Of a stretch of DNA of 64,000 nucleotides, positions 10,993 through 24,820 are shown one piece after another. Position numbers and translations under genes: made by a program. The stretch's first letter is position 1. Every line of letters starts with the position of its first letter. Location of the stretch: NCBI GenBank assembly GCA_963691655.1, contig OY829327.1, forward strand, positions 66,414,079-66,478,078, written 5' to 3'. Under the pieces are notes generated by a model. The model saw only the letters and a program-made list of their open reading frames with translations, made no database searches and was not told where the DNA came from. The DNA comes from Toxonevra muliebris. Taxonomy: Eukaryota; Arthropoda; Insecta; Diptera; Pallopteridae.

Positions 10993-13900
10993 TGAGCATA
11001 AGTCCATATGAACATAACTACCTACATCTATACACATATAATATCTAGAAATATAAACATATGTTTATCTGCCTGTTTAACTAATATCTTAGATTTCAGT
11101 AGAGAAAATGTGCTTATGTATATATGCATGAATATGTATGAAATTAGACATTTGAGAGTTAGTTATGTCCGTATATCGTAATATTATTTCCCTCAATGAA
11201 CTCGGATTGTACCATTTTATACATATGTATATAAAAATATACTAGAAATAGTATATAGTAGCATGTTTCCTATTTCAATTAAATTTTATGGCTTGAGTAT
11301 AAAAAAAGGGGCAAAAACTTTATGCATTCATATGTATATGCTTATATACAAAAATATTTGGCAAAAAAAAAAAGCATTACGAAACTTATAAGCTTTTTTC
11401 TAGCTGCTACGCTTTGAACTACATAACATCTAAACAAATTCAGATTGTCAAAAGTTGTTACATTGTTTAGAAAAAGATAAAAGGACGAATCACCTTACTC
11501 ACTTTATGAACACTTCCCGATATTATCAACACTTTATGATCAGTTTGGTCAAAAACGTTTTAATTTTCATCAGAAGAGATTAATCGTGCTAGACCCTACT
11601 TTGTTTGTGCCACTAAAGGCATTTTCTGTCTCAATGTCTGTGGATATTGGACAGTGTTGCACCTATTTAATAAAAGTAGGTAATATGTTATTCTGTTTTC
11701 TGTTTCCAGCTTTCTATTTTGCTTTGCATTGTCTTGGATTATTTTTTTTTATAGGGAAACTTACCCAAAAAGATATAACAAAATAAATTTTAATTTATGG
11801 TGAAACATACCTGAAAAGAAAGAAAAATTTATATGTTAATAAATCATTTTATAATTAAATTTCAGAAGAATTAATAATTAATAGAAATTAGTTTAGTACC
11901 GCATTGTTCGAAATCAATCTCTGGCTCCACAGCTCTCGAGATCAGAGATTCTTGCCATGAGGCAGAGTGCTGCGGCTGTTAATCCCAAAATTAGTCCGGG
12001 AATGCCTAGAGCTACTGAATGAATTAGGAAAGACACATAAAGCCATCATATCTTGGAAATTTGGAGTACATGGAAATATGATAGTTGATTTTTTGATGAC
12101 GAACCTTTTCAAGGTATAAACTCACACTATACAAGATTAACTAAGAAATTCGGAAAGAGACGGTAAGTCACCCAACTGGGCTCAAATATCAAAGCTAATT
12201 ATTGGTGGCTTTAACCCAAAACTAGCACCACAAAACAATTCAAAATGAATCTTACGATATCGAATGGAATGTATCGATATGATAGTAAAGTATTTAAAGT
12301 ATCGGCTACTCAAAAATATCGAAGTCAAAATACTCGATACCGAAAGTATTTCTATCGAATCAGAATATTTTAAAGCCCTTTAATTTTGTTTGTGAAAGTA
12401 AACCTTTGAAACCATTTGAAATACAGCAGAATAACTTTTATTATGTTTTTTCAATTCATAACTATTTAAAATCAACATTCAAAACCAATACCTTTAAGAA
12501 TTCATAAAAGTTCGCATTTTATAAGCAAACTTATCTTATATCACTTACGTTAACAATTCAAAATCTTATATTTCAGTCTACAGTTTTAAACTGTTTTTGC
12601 ACATATAACAAAAACAGTGTTTAAAATATAGTTCTGAGATCAACTTCGTCAATGGCTCGGAGACATGCTCGACTTTATAGATTTCGAAGCAAACGTTTTT
12701 GTGTGAGCATCGCGCAAAATGGAAACATTTTTGAGTGAATTTATTAAAATTTATCAATCATTGCCCAGAATATCGATATATACAAAAACAAGCTATTAAG
12801 AAATAAAGCATACGAAACGCTATTATAAAATTTAAAGGAAACAGAATGGGATTTATTGCATTTATTGCAACTGTTGCAGCGAATGCCAATGCCATTGTGT
12901 GTTGTTTCTTTGAAGCCGAACGAATTATGACGGTCTCACAGCAATCTCCACCGTGTGAGCATCATACATTCATCATACATGCCTTCGAGGGCCGTCTTCG
13001 AGTATGCTCGATCGCCTAAACGGCACTTAAGTGGGAACAGGAATCCCATTCGTACTACCGAGCTGATTTTATAGCCAGATGCAAATACGACTTTGATAAA
13101 TTATACTGTGCAACAATATATGGGATCATGTTCGGATCCAGCGTAACGACTATGATAGCTGAAAAGTACTTGACTGAACAATAAAAACCCTATAAAGGAT
13201 TTTGCCAAAAGTCTTGGTTGGGCGTTCGATACAGCCCGTTGAAGCTTTTGATCATGAATTGACATTTTCTGCCTTTTTGGTATATAACAATGCATTGCTC
13301 GAAGTTAACGTCTAAGAATCATTTATAGGAAAAGGTGTAAGGAAAGTTTTTGCCTAACACTGCAAAGTCATATCTCTTCTTCTGATGGGTCTTTTTTGTC
13401 CAAAATAGTAAATTTATTCACAAAATCTTAAAAACTGCCATTTGGAATCAATTTTCGTGATATTGAAATGAGGAAAAAAGAAAAACTACAACTTTTTTAT
13501 TAAAGAATTTGTGATTTTTTTATGAAATAATATTTTTAAAAGCAGAGGTATAAAAAAAGAAATATTTACCGTAAAAATGTTCATATGTTAATTATTTAAT
13601 ATTCTACAATTTTCATTAAGTTTTCCGAGAATTTTTAATTGGCAACAACGCTCAACTTGTGTGAACCACCCTTAATTTCTTTTCAAATTTGCATTCATTT
13701 AAATACACGGTTCATATTTATAACTTTTCAATGTGAAAATGTGTTGCCTACGTATTAGCTTAAAAAATTATAAGTTTTAATAGCTCTAAAGTTCTAAATG
13801 GCTCTTTTACGTATCAGATTTTGTCAGGTATAATAACTTTTCTTTGATAAGACAATATGCTCCACGAAGAGTACTCAAAACATAAGCCTATCAGATAAAT

Positions 13901-15800
13901 ACTTGTCCAAAATCGACTTATCACGTTCCACAGCAAAGTTCCACAGAATATTAAAAGCCTACTCAAGCAAAAAACACTGTACATATTTATAATATACATT
14001 TGTATGTATGGGTATAAATATGCGTGTGTGTGTGTGTGTGTATTGTACATTCCCAACGCTGAATAATAGACATCAATATTTATGTTATTACGTCGTTTCG
14101 TTTTATTTGCGAATGCTAAACTATTACGTAGGCAGGCGGCGAGACACCCACACAGTCCACCACCATCGGAAGAACATGCCGCGGCTGTAAAAAGAAAATT
14201 CAATACCACCAATGTCATTATGGAGAAATCAACCCTCCCGAAAAAGAAAATAGCCAAACAAACATGAGCGAGAAAATGCCAAAGAAAGAAAGCCTCAACA
14301 AGCAAAAAGAAACAAAAAACTAAAAGCAGAAGCATATTCACAATAGCGCAAAAGCACAAAAACAAAATCAAAATACGAGATACAAATGGCAAGAAGAAGG
14401 CGAAGAAATAAATTTATATACATATGTAGTTACGCACACGCAGCAAAATCAAGAATATGCCTGAGTAAAAATGAAATATTTTCTTGAATGAAAGCAAGCG
14501 TAATTGCTGGTTCAAGTTTTACGCTGAAATTCCAAGAAATTAAATACTACAGCGAACGGTGGCAGCAGCAACAATTCTGAGGTCGTCTCGCACACATACA
14601 TATGTACATGCATCAATTGGATACAACTGGAAGATGAGGGTTAAGAAGACGCAAGGGGTGCGGGGTTTTGAGAAAGCACAATTTAGAAATTGATACTTTT
14701 TGGCAAAGCGACCGAAAGAAAATAGAAGAGAATCGCAAGCAAAAAACACGAAGAATACAGCAACGAGAACCATAAAAGAAAAACATACATCCATACATGC
14801 ATATAAACATTCATGCAGACATAAATATTGTATCATGTATATATGTAGACAATAACATGGCATGCGAATTCGGATGTGTGTTGAGGTACGTAACTGTAAC
14901 TACTTAAGCCCAAAAGTATTTGCGAGAGAGGGTCACAAATTTGTGCTCGGGAAACGGGATCGGAACGTTTCGTTCGATTTCGAGGTGGCACTATCACTAC
15001 TTCTGTCATTATTTTTATAAATACTACTACTACATGTATGCATGCTTCAAGAGTGCGTATTTTAGCCGGTACTTTACATTTTGGGCCTGGTCGGCAGCTA
15101 CGTCTACATAAGTGTATCTATGGTATATGCGTGTGTATGAGTGAGTGTGTGTGTATGGGTATGGTTGAATCATAAAAACAGCAGAGCTGAATTGCTCGTT
15201 TCGCACTTGTTAAGAAGATATTTGTGCTCTGCGTTGTTGTTGATATTCTTATTTTTGTATGAATATTTTGGAACTGTCGTAAAAATAAAATATGCACGAA
15301 TTCCGTATGGACAAAACAACAACAAAAAGAAAAAAATTGGGATTTCTTTTTTGGCTTCTTATGGATGAAATTTATTTTGAATAAGCAAATGTAAATTGTA
15401 TGCGTTAGCTGAACTGAGCTAACGGTATAGAGCCAGGGAGCGAGCAAACGAACGGATGAATATAATCATAAAGTATTGAGATATATATAGTAAGTATCGG
15501 GCGTTGGTTCATTTACAATTACTGGAATCTCGAAGTATGTCTGAAAGATCTTTCGCTCGGTTTCGCTACCTTTTTTTTATTCATTTTCTTTTCTCCACAG
15601 TTTGGTCAGATATTTTTAGTATATATTCGCATATACATGCATACACACACATTATTGATGAATTATGGAATTTTGCATAAAAACAAAAAAAAAAAACATT
15701 TAAAATATTGTGTTATATTTTTAGTTTCGTACATTTTGATTGCCAAATGTGACAAATCCCACAATTTATAGCAGTGTATGTGTGTGTGTAACACAAACTT
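10993..15800. other. Long noncoding stretch with microsatellites
   Basis: No gene recognised. A (GT)n run lies near 14020..14040. The longest open frame in the window outside the gene (13814..14392, minus, 192 codons) is hydrophobic low-complexity sequence produced by the A+C-rich strand, with no domain. 12250..12365 carries repeated TATCGA/GTATCG words. Confidence 0.4.
12245..12365. repeat. TATCGAT-rich cluster
   Basis: TATCG or its complement CGATA occurs repeatedly here (for example GTATCGATATGATAG, GTATCGGCTAC, ACTCGATACCG). The same texture fills the MITE at 26448..26798, so this may be a decayed relative; no ends were found. Confidence 0.35.
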
Positions 15801-15857
15801 ATTACCCAGTTGAACTTTGGATGATCGTAGGAGTAATCATTGAGCGCTCCAAAGCGA

Positions 15858-15883
15858 GCAATAGATTACTCTCTATTGCTCCA
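15858..15883. repeat. Perfect hairpin
   Basis: GAGCAATAGA and TCTATTGCTC are perfect 10-bp inverted arms around the 6-nt loop TTACTC. Confidence 0.6.
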
Positions 15884-16229
15884 AAGCTCTTGCATTTTGT
15901 ACTCCTTTTTAACAATGCATGTCCTAGGGCATGGAGTACTCCAAAAGGAGTAATAAAGGAGCACACGATTACGAGCATGAGATCACTTGCATCTCATAGA
16001 AAAACAAAACTCCGAAATAGTTCCTTACAAAATTTATGACGCTATAGACTAGTTGTCTAAACCGCCAGTAAGCGCACTTGTGTGTGCCTAGGTTCAAATT
16101 CCACAACATTTTTTTTTTATTTTCTTTAATTATAATGTTATTATTCATTTTTGTTCATTATTTTTCAATTTTTTTTTATTTTATTATTTACTATTATCGT
16201 TTCATAATTTTATTATTTTCTTGACTTGC

Positions 16230-16312
16230 CTTTTTCCAGGCTCGAACCTGTGGCTGAAAAATTCGCATCACGAATATTAAACGACGCGCTTACCAACTGA
16301 GCCACACAAGCA
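16230..16312 (-). ncRNA. tRNA-like sequence with intact A and B boxes
   Basis: On the minus strand, TGGCTCAGTTGG (near 16304..16293) fits the polymerase III A-box consensus and GGTTCGAGCC (near 16248..16239) fits the B box, about 45 nt apart, with a possible long variable arm ATTCG/CGAAT between. The segment GCTTGTG before the A box should be an acceptor strand, but it does not pair with the sequence after the T arm, and the T stem has mismatches. I therefore read it as a tRNA-derived pseudogene or SINE head. About 170 bp away on the plus strand GGTTCAAATTCC followed by a T run looks like a second degenerate B box with a terminator. Confidence 0.45.
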
Positions 16313-16819
16313 AATTTATTGCCATTGAATTTTGTTTCTTTTACTCTTGCAATGATTCTAGTACTAGATTTTTAACTCTTTGATGCACACGATTTTAAAG
16401 AAAATAAAAACCCCAGTTGCACAGAAATTGTTTTGGTTTATAACATAATCAGCAGAATGAGAAACAGTAAATAAAATATTAAACTGTGTGATTATAAGTA
16501 ATTTCAACTTTTCAAGGTGGGTTAAAATATATCACACTATGCATAAAAAGATATGCGGGGCAGTTTTTACCCTACCTACCGTAAAGGGTTAACTGGGAAA
16601 GAGAGAGTAAGATATACAAATTTGAACTATTCAATCAGGCTGTCTTTGTTTATCACTGTTTCTAAAAATAGACCACATCAAATTATGAAATTGTGTTAGT
16701 GAAATTCAAAAATTTTGTTACTGTATTGGAGTTGCTCGTTTATCCCTCCTTTTGGAGTAATGAAATCATTATTCGTTTGAGGAGTACTCACTGTTTGTGC
16801 AACTGGGTAGGTAGGATTA

Positions 16820-17620
16820 GTGTTGCCAAACGTCCCGTTTTTATGCGAGACATCCCGGATTTTTCATTGTTGATTTCTTGGGTTTTATTGAATTATATTT
16901 TTGGCTTCCACGCTAAAAATGTTTTGAAAGAAGTATAATTTTGTTACTTAGTACTTACTTTTTAATGATTAAATTTTACAACGTAAAAAAGAATCTAAAC
17001 CAGGTAAAACTGTCATATATGCAACTCATGAGAGATCTGGTAACGCCTAACATTAGGAATTATGATATTTTAAACATATTGCAAATAAATGATATCGAGG
17101 TCCTCAAGGTTCGGCACAAGCTTTAAAAAATTATTAAAATCTCAATTTAAATACGGCTGATTATCGGAAAAAGCTACCCTTTCTCAAAAAAAAGAAAGAA
17201 TGAAGAGCAGAATAAAAAACATAAAAGACTAAAATACTTTATGAATAAATAAACTGAAATAAGTAATCCTTTTTGAAAAATTATGAAACAAAAAGGAAAA
17301 ATAAAAGCAAAATTTTAAAAGAATGAAAAATAATCATTGTAAATAAATAAGGAAAAAAAAAAGAAAAACCAAAAATTGCAAAATCAGCGATATAGACTTT
17401 GTGTCTCGTGCTTATTTTCGCCACTGTCCTTAATAGGTTACTATTCTATAGTGAACGGCAAAAAGAAGAAGGAATAGGAACGAAATTGTGTTAATTAGAT
17501 ATTTTAAAAATTTTATTTATAAACTGAAGTGAACGGAAAAATTGTGTCTATTCTGTGTCGCGGAAAAAAATTCCAAATCGCGTTTATTTTTTTAATTATT
17601 GGAATTTGTCTTGGCAACCC
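16820..17620. mobile_element. TA-flanked MITE, GKGTTGCCAA ends
   Basis: The left end GTGTTGCCAA and the reverse complement of the right end GGGTTGCCAA are bordered by TA at 16818-16819 and 17621-17622. Internal segments at 16908..16965 and 17500..17605 match the minus strand of 63990..63670, so this is a dispersed family. Small frames within (16693..16938, 16941..17126) are not protein-like. Confidence 0.55.
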
Positions 17621-17622
17621 TA

Positions 17623-19072
17623 GGTAGAATTCAAATCGTAGCAGAATTCTCTCTTAGATTTACTCAAATTTACACAAAATTTTTTTTTTTCTTATGGTTT
17701 TTTTTTGTTAAGCCAGCAAATTTTGTGGTGAAAATAATATAACGGAACATTTTTTCGTAGGTACGTATGTACCTACATATTTACGTTGAGAGCTTTTGCT
17801 TTTTCGTTTCTTGTATAGCTTTCAAAATGTAAATAAATAAATAAAAAGGTATTTACGGAAAAGCAAAAAAAAAAAAACAACGGAATTGAACTGAAGCGTC
17901 TCTAGGCAACGGCCAATGGACACTGGGCGTGTATGAGAAAAAAGAAGAAGCAGAAGATTGTGATAATAATGATGGTGCGCGGCACCTACGCTTTTACGCG
18001 TAAAACACACACATATACAAACATAAATAGCATTTTCGGCAGTATAATGGCGCGTTCATATTTACAGTTATTTAGTTTTCTATTTCGTGATACACACAAT
18101 ACAACAAGATTGTCCGTTTGCTGTTTTTGTTTGTTGTAAATGGCGTTTTGCTCGAAAACTCTAACGTTATTTAGTCACAAATTAAATACAATATTAATAT
18201 TTGCTCTTTTTTGTGGAATACTTTTGTGAATATAAAGTAGAAAGTAACAATAAAGAAGAGTAATAGAGAAAATGCGGAATTGCTGTAAGAAATAGAAAGC
18301 GAAACAAAGATAAAACAAAAGGGGAGTGACCAGGAGTTGGTTAGATTCAAAGGTAACGCTAGTAATAGATTTGGGGCATAATAATAAAACTAAGTAGTAG
18401 TTGTTGTAAAATTAAATGCTATGAAACGCTTAAAGCGTTGTCTTAGTATTTTATCTGGATTAATATTCCCAAATTTGATATCTCTATCAATTTATTTTTG
18501 AGAAAATGTTTATTGCAGCAAACGATGTGTTGGCAGAACTCCACCCCAATTTAATATTACTTCAAAACCTATTTTTCCAGAATATTTCCCTCACAAACCA
18601 AAGAGATACTCGTGCTTAATTAAAAAAAAAACCCCCCTTCTTATTATTCCGCGAGAGAACAAAGGTAACAACAAATTTCCTCAACTCGGTTCTGCCCAAT
18701 GTCAGTCGCTTAATTTCATCCCATGTGCTGTGCTCGATATTTTTGCTTCGTTCTTTGCAAGTATTTGTCAACACTCAATGAAGAAGGGGCTGTAATGCCC
18801 AATTTTTTGGTCGATATGACCGCCTTGAGAACGGCCATACAGCTCAGAAATAATTTTTGTAATTTTTTTCTTGAATGCAAAAATTTAGTTGAAGAGAGTT
18901 ACTGAAACTGTTTAAACACTTACTTTTTTATAAATACAAAAAATAATTCAAAATTTCATTTTTGGTAATTTATGTTTTTCTTTTTATCTGATGAGGAAAG
19001 TAATTACTAATAAAAAAATAAAAAGTCTCAGAATTAACGAAAACAGAATAATATTCGTTTGAAACATTGCAT
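17623..19072. other. Noncoding, no recognised feature
   Basis: A+T-rich with A runs. Short frames at 17822..18139 and 18723..18905 show no domain and no coding bias. Confidence 0.4.
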
Positions 19073-19655
19073 CAGGGGCGCTCTTAAGGGACCGTGGGTG
19101 GCAAAACCCCCCGGCAATATCCACATAAAACTTGAAACGCGTTTATCTTAAAGCCACATTTTTCAAAACTGTGCCCACGATTTATTAGGCTCAAATCAGA
19201 TTCAAAGGTGTGTCATTACAGTCGCCATCACCTAGATTGTAGAAAATGTCGAAAAATATAGTTCTACAGAATAATACAATCAAACATTTTTCTATTTCGG
19301 TCGGATGAGCGGAACTTGTGATATCGTGAGTACCGATGACCCATGTTTTGGAACCCTCTTTACACCTGGGTGGAGTGGGCACAGTTTCACAATATTTTGT
19401 CATTGAAAACATTTTTCAAAATTTTAAATAGTTATAAATTTATAAAAAATAAAAAAAAAGCTATCAGTAAGTAACTGTTAGCAACTTTCCCTTTCCAACC
19501 CTTAAACTTTGTAATACAAAAAAACACTCTATAAAAATGGTTTGTCTTATTTTGTATTATGTGTGAACTGAGCAAAAACTAAACTATTAATTTTCAATCG
19601 ATTTCGAAGGAGGGTGAACCGCTCAAAACCCTGCCCCCATCTGCGTACGCCCCTG
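19073..19655. mobile_element. Possible hAT-type non-autonomous element
   Basis: The left end CAGGGGCGCTCTTAAGGG and the reverse complement of the right end CAGGGGCGTACGCAGATGGG share CAGGGGCG, a typical hAT terminus. The flanking 8-mers CATTGCAT and CACAATAG do not match, so either the duplication has decayed or the two ends belong to different copies. No transposase is seen. Confidence 0.4.
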
Positions 19656-22600
19656 CACAATAGTATAAATTGCACAAAAGTGTAAAATAAAGCGCTGCAG
19701 GTGAAAATCGCGCGATTTTTGATAAAAATTGTTCGCCTTTTCTTGCACACTTGCAATAATCTTAATTAGTAAAAATTATTTTGTCTTAAATTATTTAAAT
19801 TTGGATTTCGTATTTATAAAAAAAAAAAAACTAAAAACCATTTGAGGGGAGCCATAAAAAAAATTTGTGTGAAATTCATTTTGTTTTCCTAAATTATGTT
19901 TCTGATTTGATTTTTATCGAACAAATTAAAATGTGTGATTGAAAAACGTAATCAGAAATATTATTTCTCAAAAACTCAAGGGCTTTTATAAAAAAAAAGA
20001 TATTTTCTATCCCCCAATTTTTATGATACTGAGAAAAAGCTAAATTGTGAGAGCAAATGCAATTATTGATGCTGAACTTAACCCATTTTGAAACTTAGCT
20101 CTAGATTAACTAGATTTCTACAGCTTAATCTTATTTTATTTTTATTTTTTTGAAAAGTAGAAAAACGTTGTTTTGTGTAGATGTAGGAACACTGCGTGCA
20201 TATTCATATATGTGCCTAGAAATACAAATATTTGTTAAGATTTACACTAACAAATGTCTAATAAACATAGCATTATTACAATGGAGAACAAAGAGAAACA
20301 GCTGTACACGTTGGCAAATATTCCTATAGAATTGTATAAATTTTACGATTATACTATTATTTATTGTGCTTCTATGCAATTTTTTATTTCACATACTAGT
20401 GTACCCCATTCCATTCTGGCAAAAAGCCGGCACCTAACATAATTTCACATACATATGTAAGCACTAGCCTACACACGCACATACACAAAGATAAGCATAC
20501 GCCAATATAATGATAATGATAGCAACAATGTTAACGACGGCGTCGGAAATATGTTCACTTCCGCTATGTCCCACACCCCTAGAAAACTTTTACAAAAATT
20601 GCTACACACACACATACAGAGCACACAGGGACATGGTTAAACAATCGTTATTAATAGCAAACTAAAGTAAAATATAAATACACTGCGCTATACTTACGTT
20701 TTTACCCTCCCTCTCCCCACAACGAAACGCGAACATAAACAAAAAAGATTCAACCGGGAACAACGCTATGACATGCAAGCGAGAAAGGGATTTTTTTTCA
20801 AAGTTGTGTCATTTTCGACTCTGTCTGTCGACTCCAACATTTTATCTCTTTTTTTTTATTTTATTATAGAAGCAAGTTGTCATTGTGACGTTTGTGCTTC
20901 CAGCGAAAACAAAAATCGTATTGACAGCGCTCGTGAAAGAACGAAAAGAAAAAAGAAAACCAAGCAATAAATAAAGGGAATTTGGGGGAAACATACACAC
21001 ACACACACGTAATACATAATACATACATGAATTCACGTATTCACACACTCATACATAAGTAACAGAGAAAGCCCAAAATTAGGTCACATGAAATTTAATC
21101 AAATTAAAATATTCGGGTGCGTTTGCTCTTTCATCGTCATCACATTTTACCCCCTCCTGCGTCCTCCTGCTCCCTCCATTCTTCATTGTTGTGTTTTATT
21201 TATTTTAAACACGGAGTGCTATATATAAAATTTAGCTCCACATTAGATTTTGGTTTGTTTTTTAGTCGTGATATATTTATTTATGTATACTCACTCTACA
21301 CATGTAGCAATATGTATGTGTACATAAGCACATATCTAAAACTCCAAGAACATGTTATGAATATGCGCAAAGGAAGAAAAGAAGCCTTTGAAAAATTAAT
21401 TTAATAAAAATATGTAACTGTAGCAAAAATTTCCTATTGCCCGAAATTAGAAAATTTACTTTTGACAAAAAAAAAAAACTAACATCTCTACGACTAGAAA
21501 AGAAAGCGGGTATAACAAATCAGAAATAATAGTAGGTACCTACATACCTAGCATAAATCCCAAATAACAATATCTGTATCTGTCTTTGTGTATTAAATTT
21601 CACCAAAAACAAAAAAAAAAACAAAAAAAAACAACAAAAACTGCTTGCGTGTCTTCACTAAAAATTTAGTTGCGTGTTTCTTTTTCTGTTGTTTACATAT
21701 TTACGCAATTTTTATTTTGGCATAAATTTGTGCGTAAAGTTTGTCTGTCTGTCTGCCTTCCTTTCACTCACCCACTTAAAATACGCAACATAAAAAATAA
21801 AAACACACACAAAAACAACAATAACAATATACACACAAAAGCTGATTTTGTACGCATGACAATACTTTTTATACGCAGGGTTGCATTTCAAAATAAATTA
21901 TAAGTATAAATATAATATATTCAAGTTTAAATAAAAATCTCGTGAATTGTTATGAAATAAACACCTATATGAATTTGTCGATTCCGGCTGGCGAAAGTGT
22001 AAGCTTTTCTGTGGTAATTTTATCGCTTGAAGATTGGACATTACCGGCCAAAAGATGGAGCTGTATCGAATTGTACTTTGCCACTTTTATAGCCTACACA
22101 CTGTGAGCAGGCTTTTATTCGGTGGCCGTGGCAACCCCCATTCAATTGAAATTGAAGGACAAATTTCAATTTTCCTCCAACATGGAGGAAAATCCTACCA
22201 AAAAAGTTCGACATTGTTAATTACGCTTATAAAATATATAAAATTACGCTTATGAAAACCATCGAAATCGTCTACTTTTCAAAGTAGCGAGTTATTTTCT
22301 TTAATAAGGTAGAGTATTTAAGTTTTATCTCCAGGCTTAACTTGGGATCGTACAGATTTAAGGCCAACATGAAACGGAGATGTGTTTTTTGAGCATATAT
22401 GAATTACACTGTACAACAAAACAATATCTGAGTTATCTCCCAATTATTCTGCAGTATTAGCCGCTGATCACGAATCTGTAAAAAATTTGTACGGGCGGGT
22501 CAGGCTTCATTTTTGAAAATTTTATTACGTACGGGTTCATGGATGAAAATATTTTGTCTTTTGTCTGTTTTTTTTTTTTTTTGGTTTTTTACTCGAATTA

Positions 22601-24816
22601 TGTAATTTTAGGAGTTTTGGATGAAAACATTTTTTTCACAAAATTTAAATTTTTCGTGTATTGGGAAGGTTGGCGTATATGGATGAAAATTCTTTTTAAA
22701 TTTTATTAAATGAAATATCATTTGATACATATTTAGTAAAGTCAAACCTTCTTTAAAAGTAATATTAAACTAAAATCAAATCATTTCGGTATCTCTCTGT
22801 TAGATGACGTTTCATACTACGCAAAAGTAAGTCTAATTTCACCACACACTCATTGTGTTAGATCGGTCTTGTGTAGGGTATTTCATGTCCGGCCGGGCCA
22901 GATCGAAATTAATTACATACTAGTTTTCTTCAAATTACTCAAAAATCGGAGTCTATGAATTTGATTTCAAATTTAAATATTTTAAAGTTTTGCAAATTTT
23001 ACGCTTTCACTTTTTACTATATGAAGCTATTCAAAACAAAAAAACAACGGTTTATAAAAAAGCATGAAAAAAATACTTAACCTACATTAACCAAAATAAA
23101 AAAAAAGTTGCACACACACACATACAAGCAGACAAAAACAAATTTAACAAAAAGTTTAATGAAATGAAATTGTAACAAAAGGCAAAAGAAAACGAGAAAA
23201 AAGTAAAGAAGAAAACGTGTCAAAATGTAAATATTTCGTAATCAATAAAAACAAAGTTATCATGCGAATAACAACAAATACTACAACAGCAACAATAACA
23301 CCAGAAACGAATAACCTTCACAAAAACGAAAAGAAATCTGTTTAAATATTTAATCGATATCAAAAAAGTAGGTATAAAAAAATAAAATAAAAATACAACA
23401 AAACTTTATAGTCGTTTATTAAGTTGAAGTTGAAAAATTATTAAATGAGCTGATAAGGAAATGAAATTAAATAACAACGAAAAGCAAACTTTCCAAATGC
23501 AACGCATAGAAAACAACAACAACAACAAAATGTCCTCAATTCAAGCTTTTGATTGCGAAAAATTTTTGGGTTGATGTTGATTTCGGTGGTTGGAGGTTGG
23601 TGGCGGTGAAGGTGTTAAACGTTACATTCATTATATAAGCAATTTTTTACACGCTTAACCCATAAAGACGAAAATAAATAAATACGAAATAAATGCGAAA
23701 AACTCAAAATATATAAACCGTTATCAAAATATTCGCCCTTTTTCCAATATTTTGTGTGCATGTATGTGTTAAGAACAAAATGTTGAGCGCACACAAAAAA
23801 TCCTTTCAAACAATTTTGCAGCCAGCAAAAAAGGTTGATTAATTTTTTTAATGCTTTTTTGTATACATTTACTTTAATTTTGATTTATTGCGTTTTGAAA
23901 AATAAAAAAAAAATTAGTAGTATACGAATTTTTTCTCCTTTTGGGTGAATTCAAAACATTTCGAATTGACCCACATACCATGGCTGTGTACGCATGTATG
24001 TGTGTATTTATGTTTGTGTATTTATAGGAGTGCGGACACACACACACACCCACTTGCATAAATACATAAAATATAAACAAACTTTGAGCAGAAACGATGA
24101 AATAAAAAAACCTAAACGAGTAAAAAATAACACCAAATTTTGAAAGGTGTTTTTTAGTTTTGTAGTCGTTTTTGTGGCATTTGTGTATATTTATTTCTTG
24201 ATTTTTGAATAAAAGTTTGATTATATTTTATCGCCACTTTAACTTTACCTTCAATCATCAAATGAGAAAGAAAAATAAACTTAAAGAAATACACGCCGCG
24301 CCGTTTTCAAAACGAAAAAAAAAAAAAAAAACAAACTCGAGAGCCACAAAAGCCGGGGACGGTGATGATGGCAATGGTGGCATTGAAGGGCCCAAAAATA
24401 AAACAGCAAAAACAACAACAAAACCGCCACAATAACACAAAATAAACTTAGAAAGATATTTGTTATTTTAAAACACTTTTGAAGATACTCGTATGTATGT
24501 ATGTACCCTGTATTTTTATCATGAGATACGAAAACGAGTTTCTACATTTTGTTGTTTTTGAATTGAGGAAGCACAATTCTTAAATTTATTAAATGTTGCT
24601 TTTTAAAAATCTTTGGGAATATTTGAGAGCAATTAATATTCCACTCAACTTGTTTCTGTGCGTTCGTAAATTACAGAAATCACAAGTCGTTGAAAGTGAC
24701 TCACATTCTAAAATACTCGTTCTTGAATTTATAAGCTCGTAAATTTACACAAAGCAGCGAAAATGTATGTAGAAGCTAATACCATTCCAATATAAATAAT
24801 TTGAATTTAGAAATGA
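19656..24816. other. Noncoding; microsatellites and short degenerate repeats
   Basis: No gene recognised. (CA)n near 20995..21010 and 24037..24050. GGATGAAAA with A/T-rich spacers occurs three times at 22540, 22618 and 22679. CGCTGATCACGAATCTG at about 22462 is a variant of the dispersed signature described at 47.0 kb. Confidence 0.4.
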
Positions 24817-24820
24817 TTAA

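Larger units (their letters stand above)
15802..16815. mobile_element. Possible non-autonomous element with ACCCAGTTG ends
   Basis: ACCCAGTTG at 15804 and its complement CAACTGGGT at 16800 face each other, and both are followed inward by GGAGTA/TACTCC-rich sequence, such as the word GGAGTAAT. A third copy, CCCAGTTGCAC, is at about 16411. The matched ends are short and no target duplication was established, so this is tentative. The tRNA-like segment at 16.23-16.31 kb lies inside. Confidence 0.3.

Noticed and set aside
13814..14392. 192-codon minus-strand frame, the longest after the gene exon
   Set aside because: Hydrophobic, low-complexity translation of A+C-rich DNA with a His-Thr run from the (GT)n microsatellite; no domain, and other frames over the same stretch are also open.
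14540..14863. 107-codon minus-strand frame
   Set aside because: Same compositional effect; aromatic and cysteine runs with no family resemblance or splice context.
15802..16815. Treating the ACCCAGTTG pair as a proven transposon
   Set aside because: Only nine bases match and no target duplication was found; listed as a low-confidence feature only.
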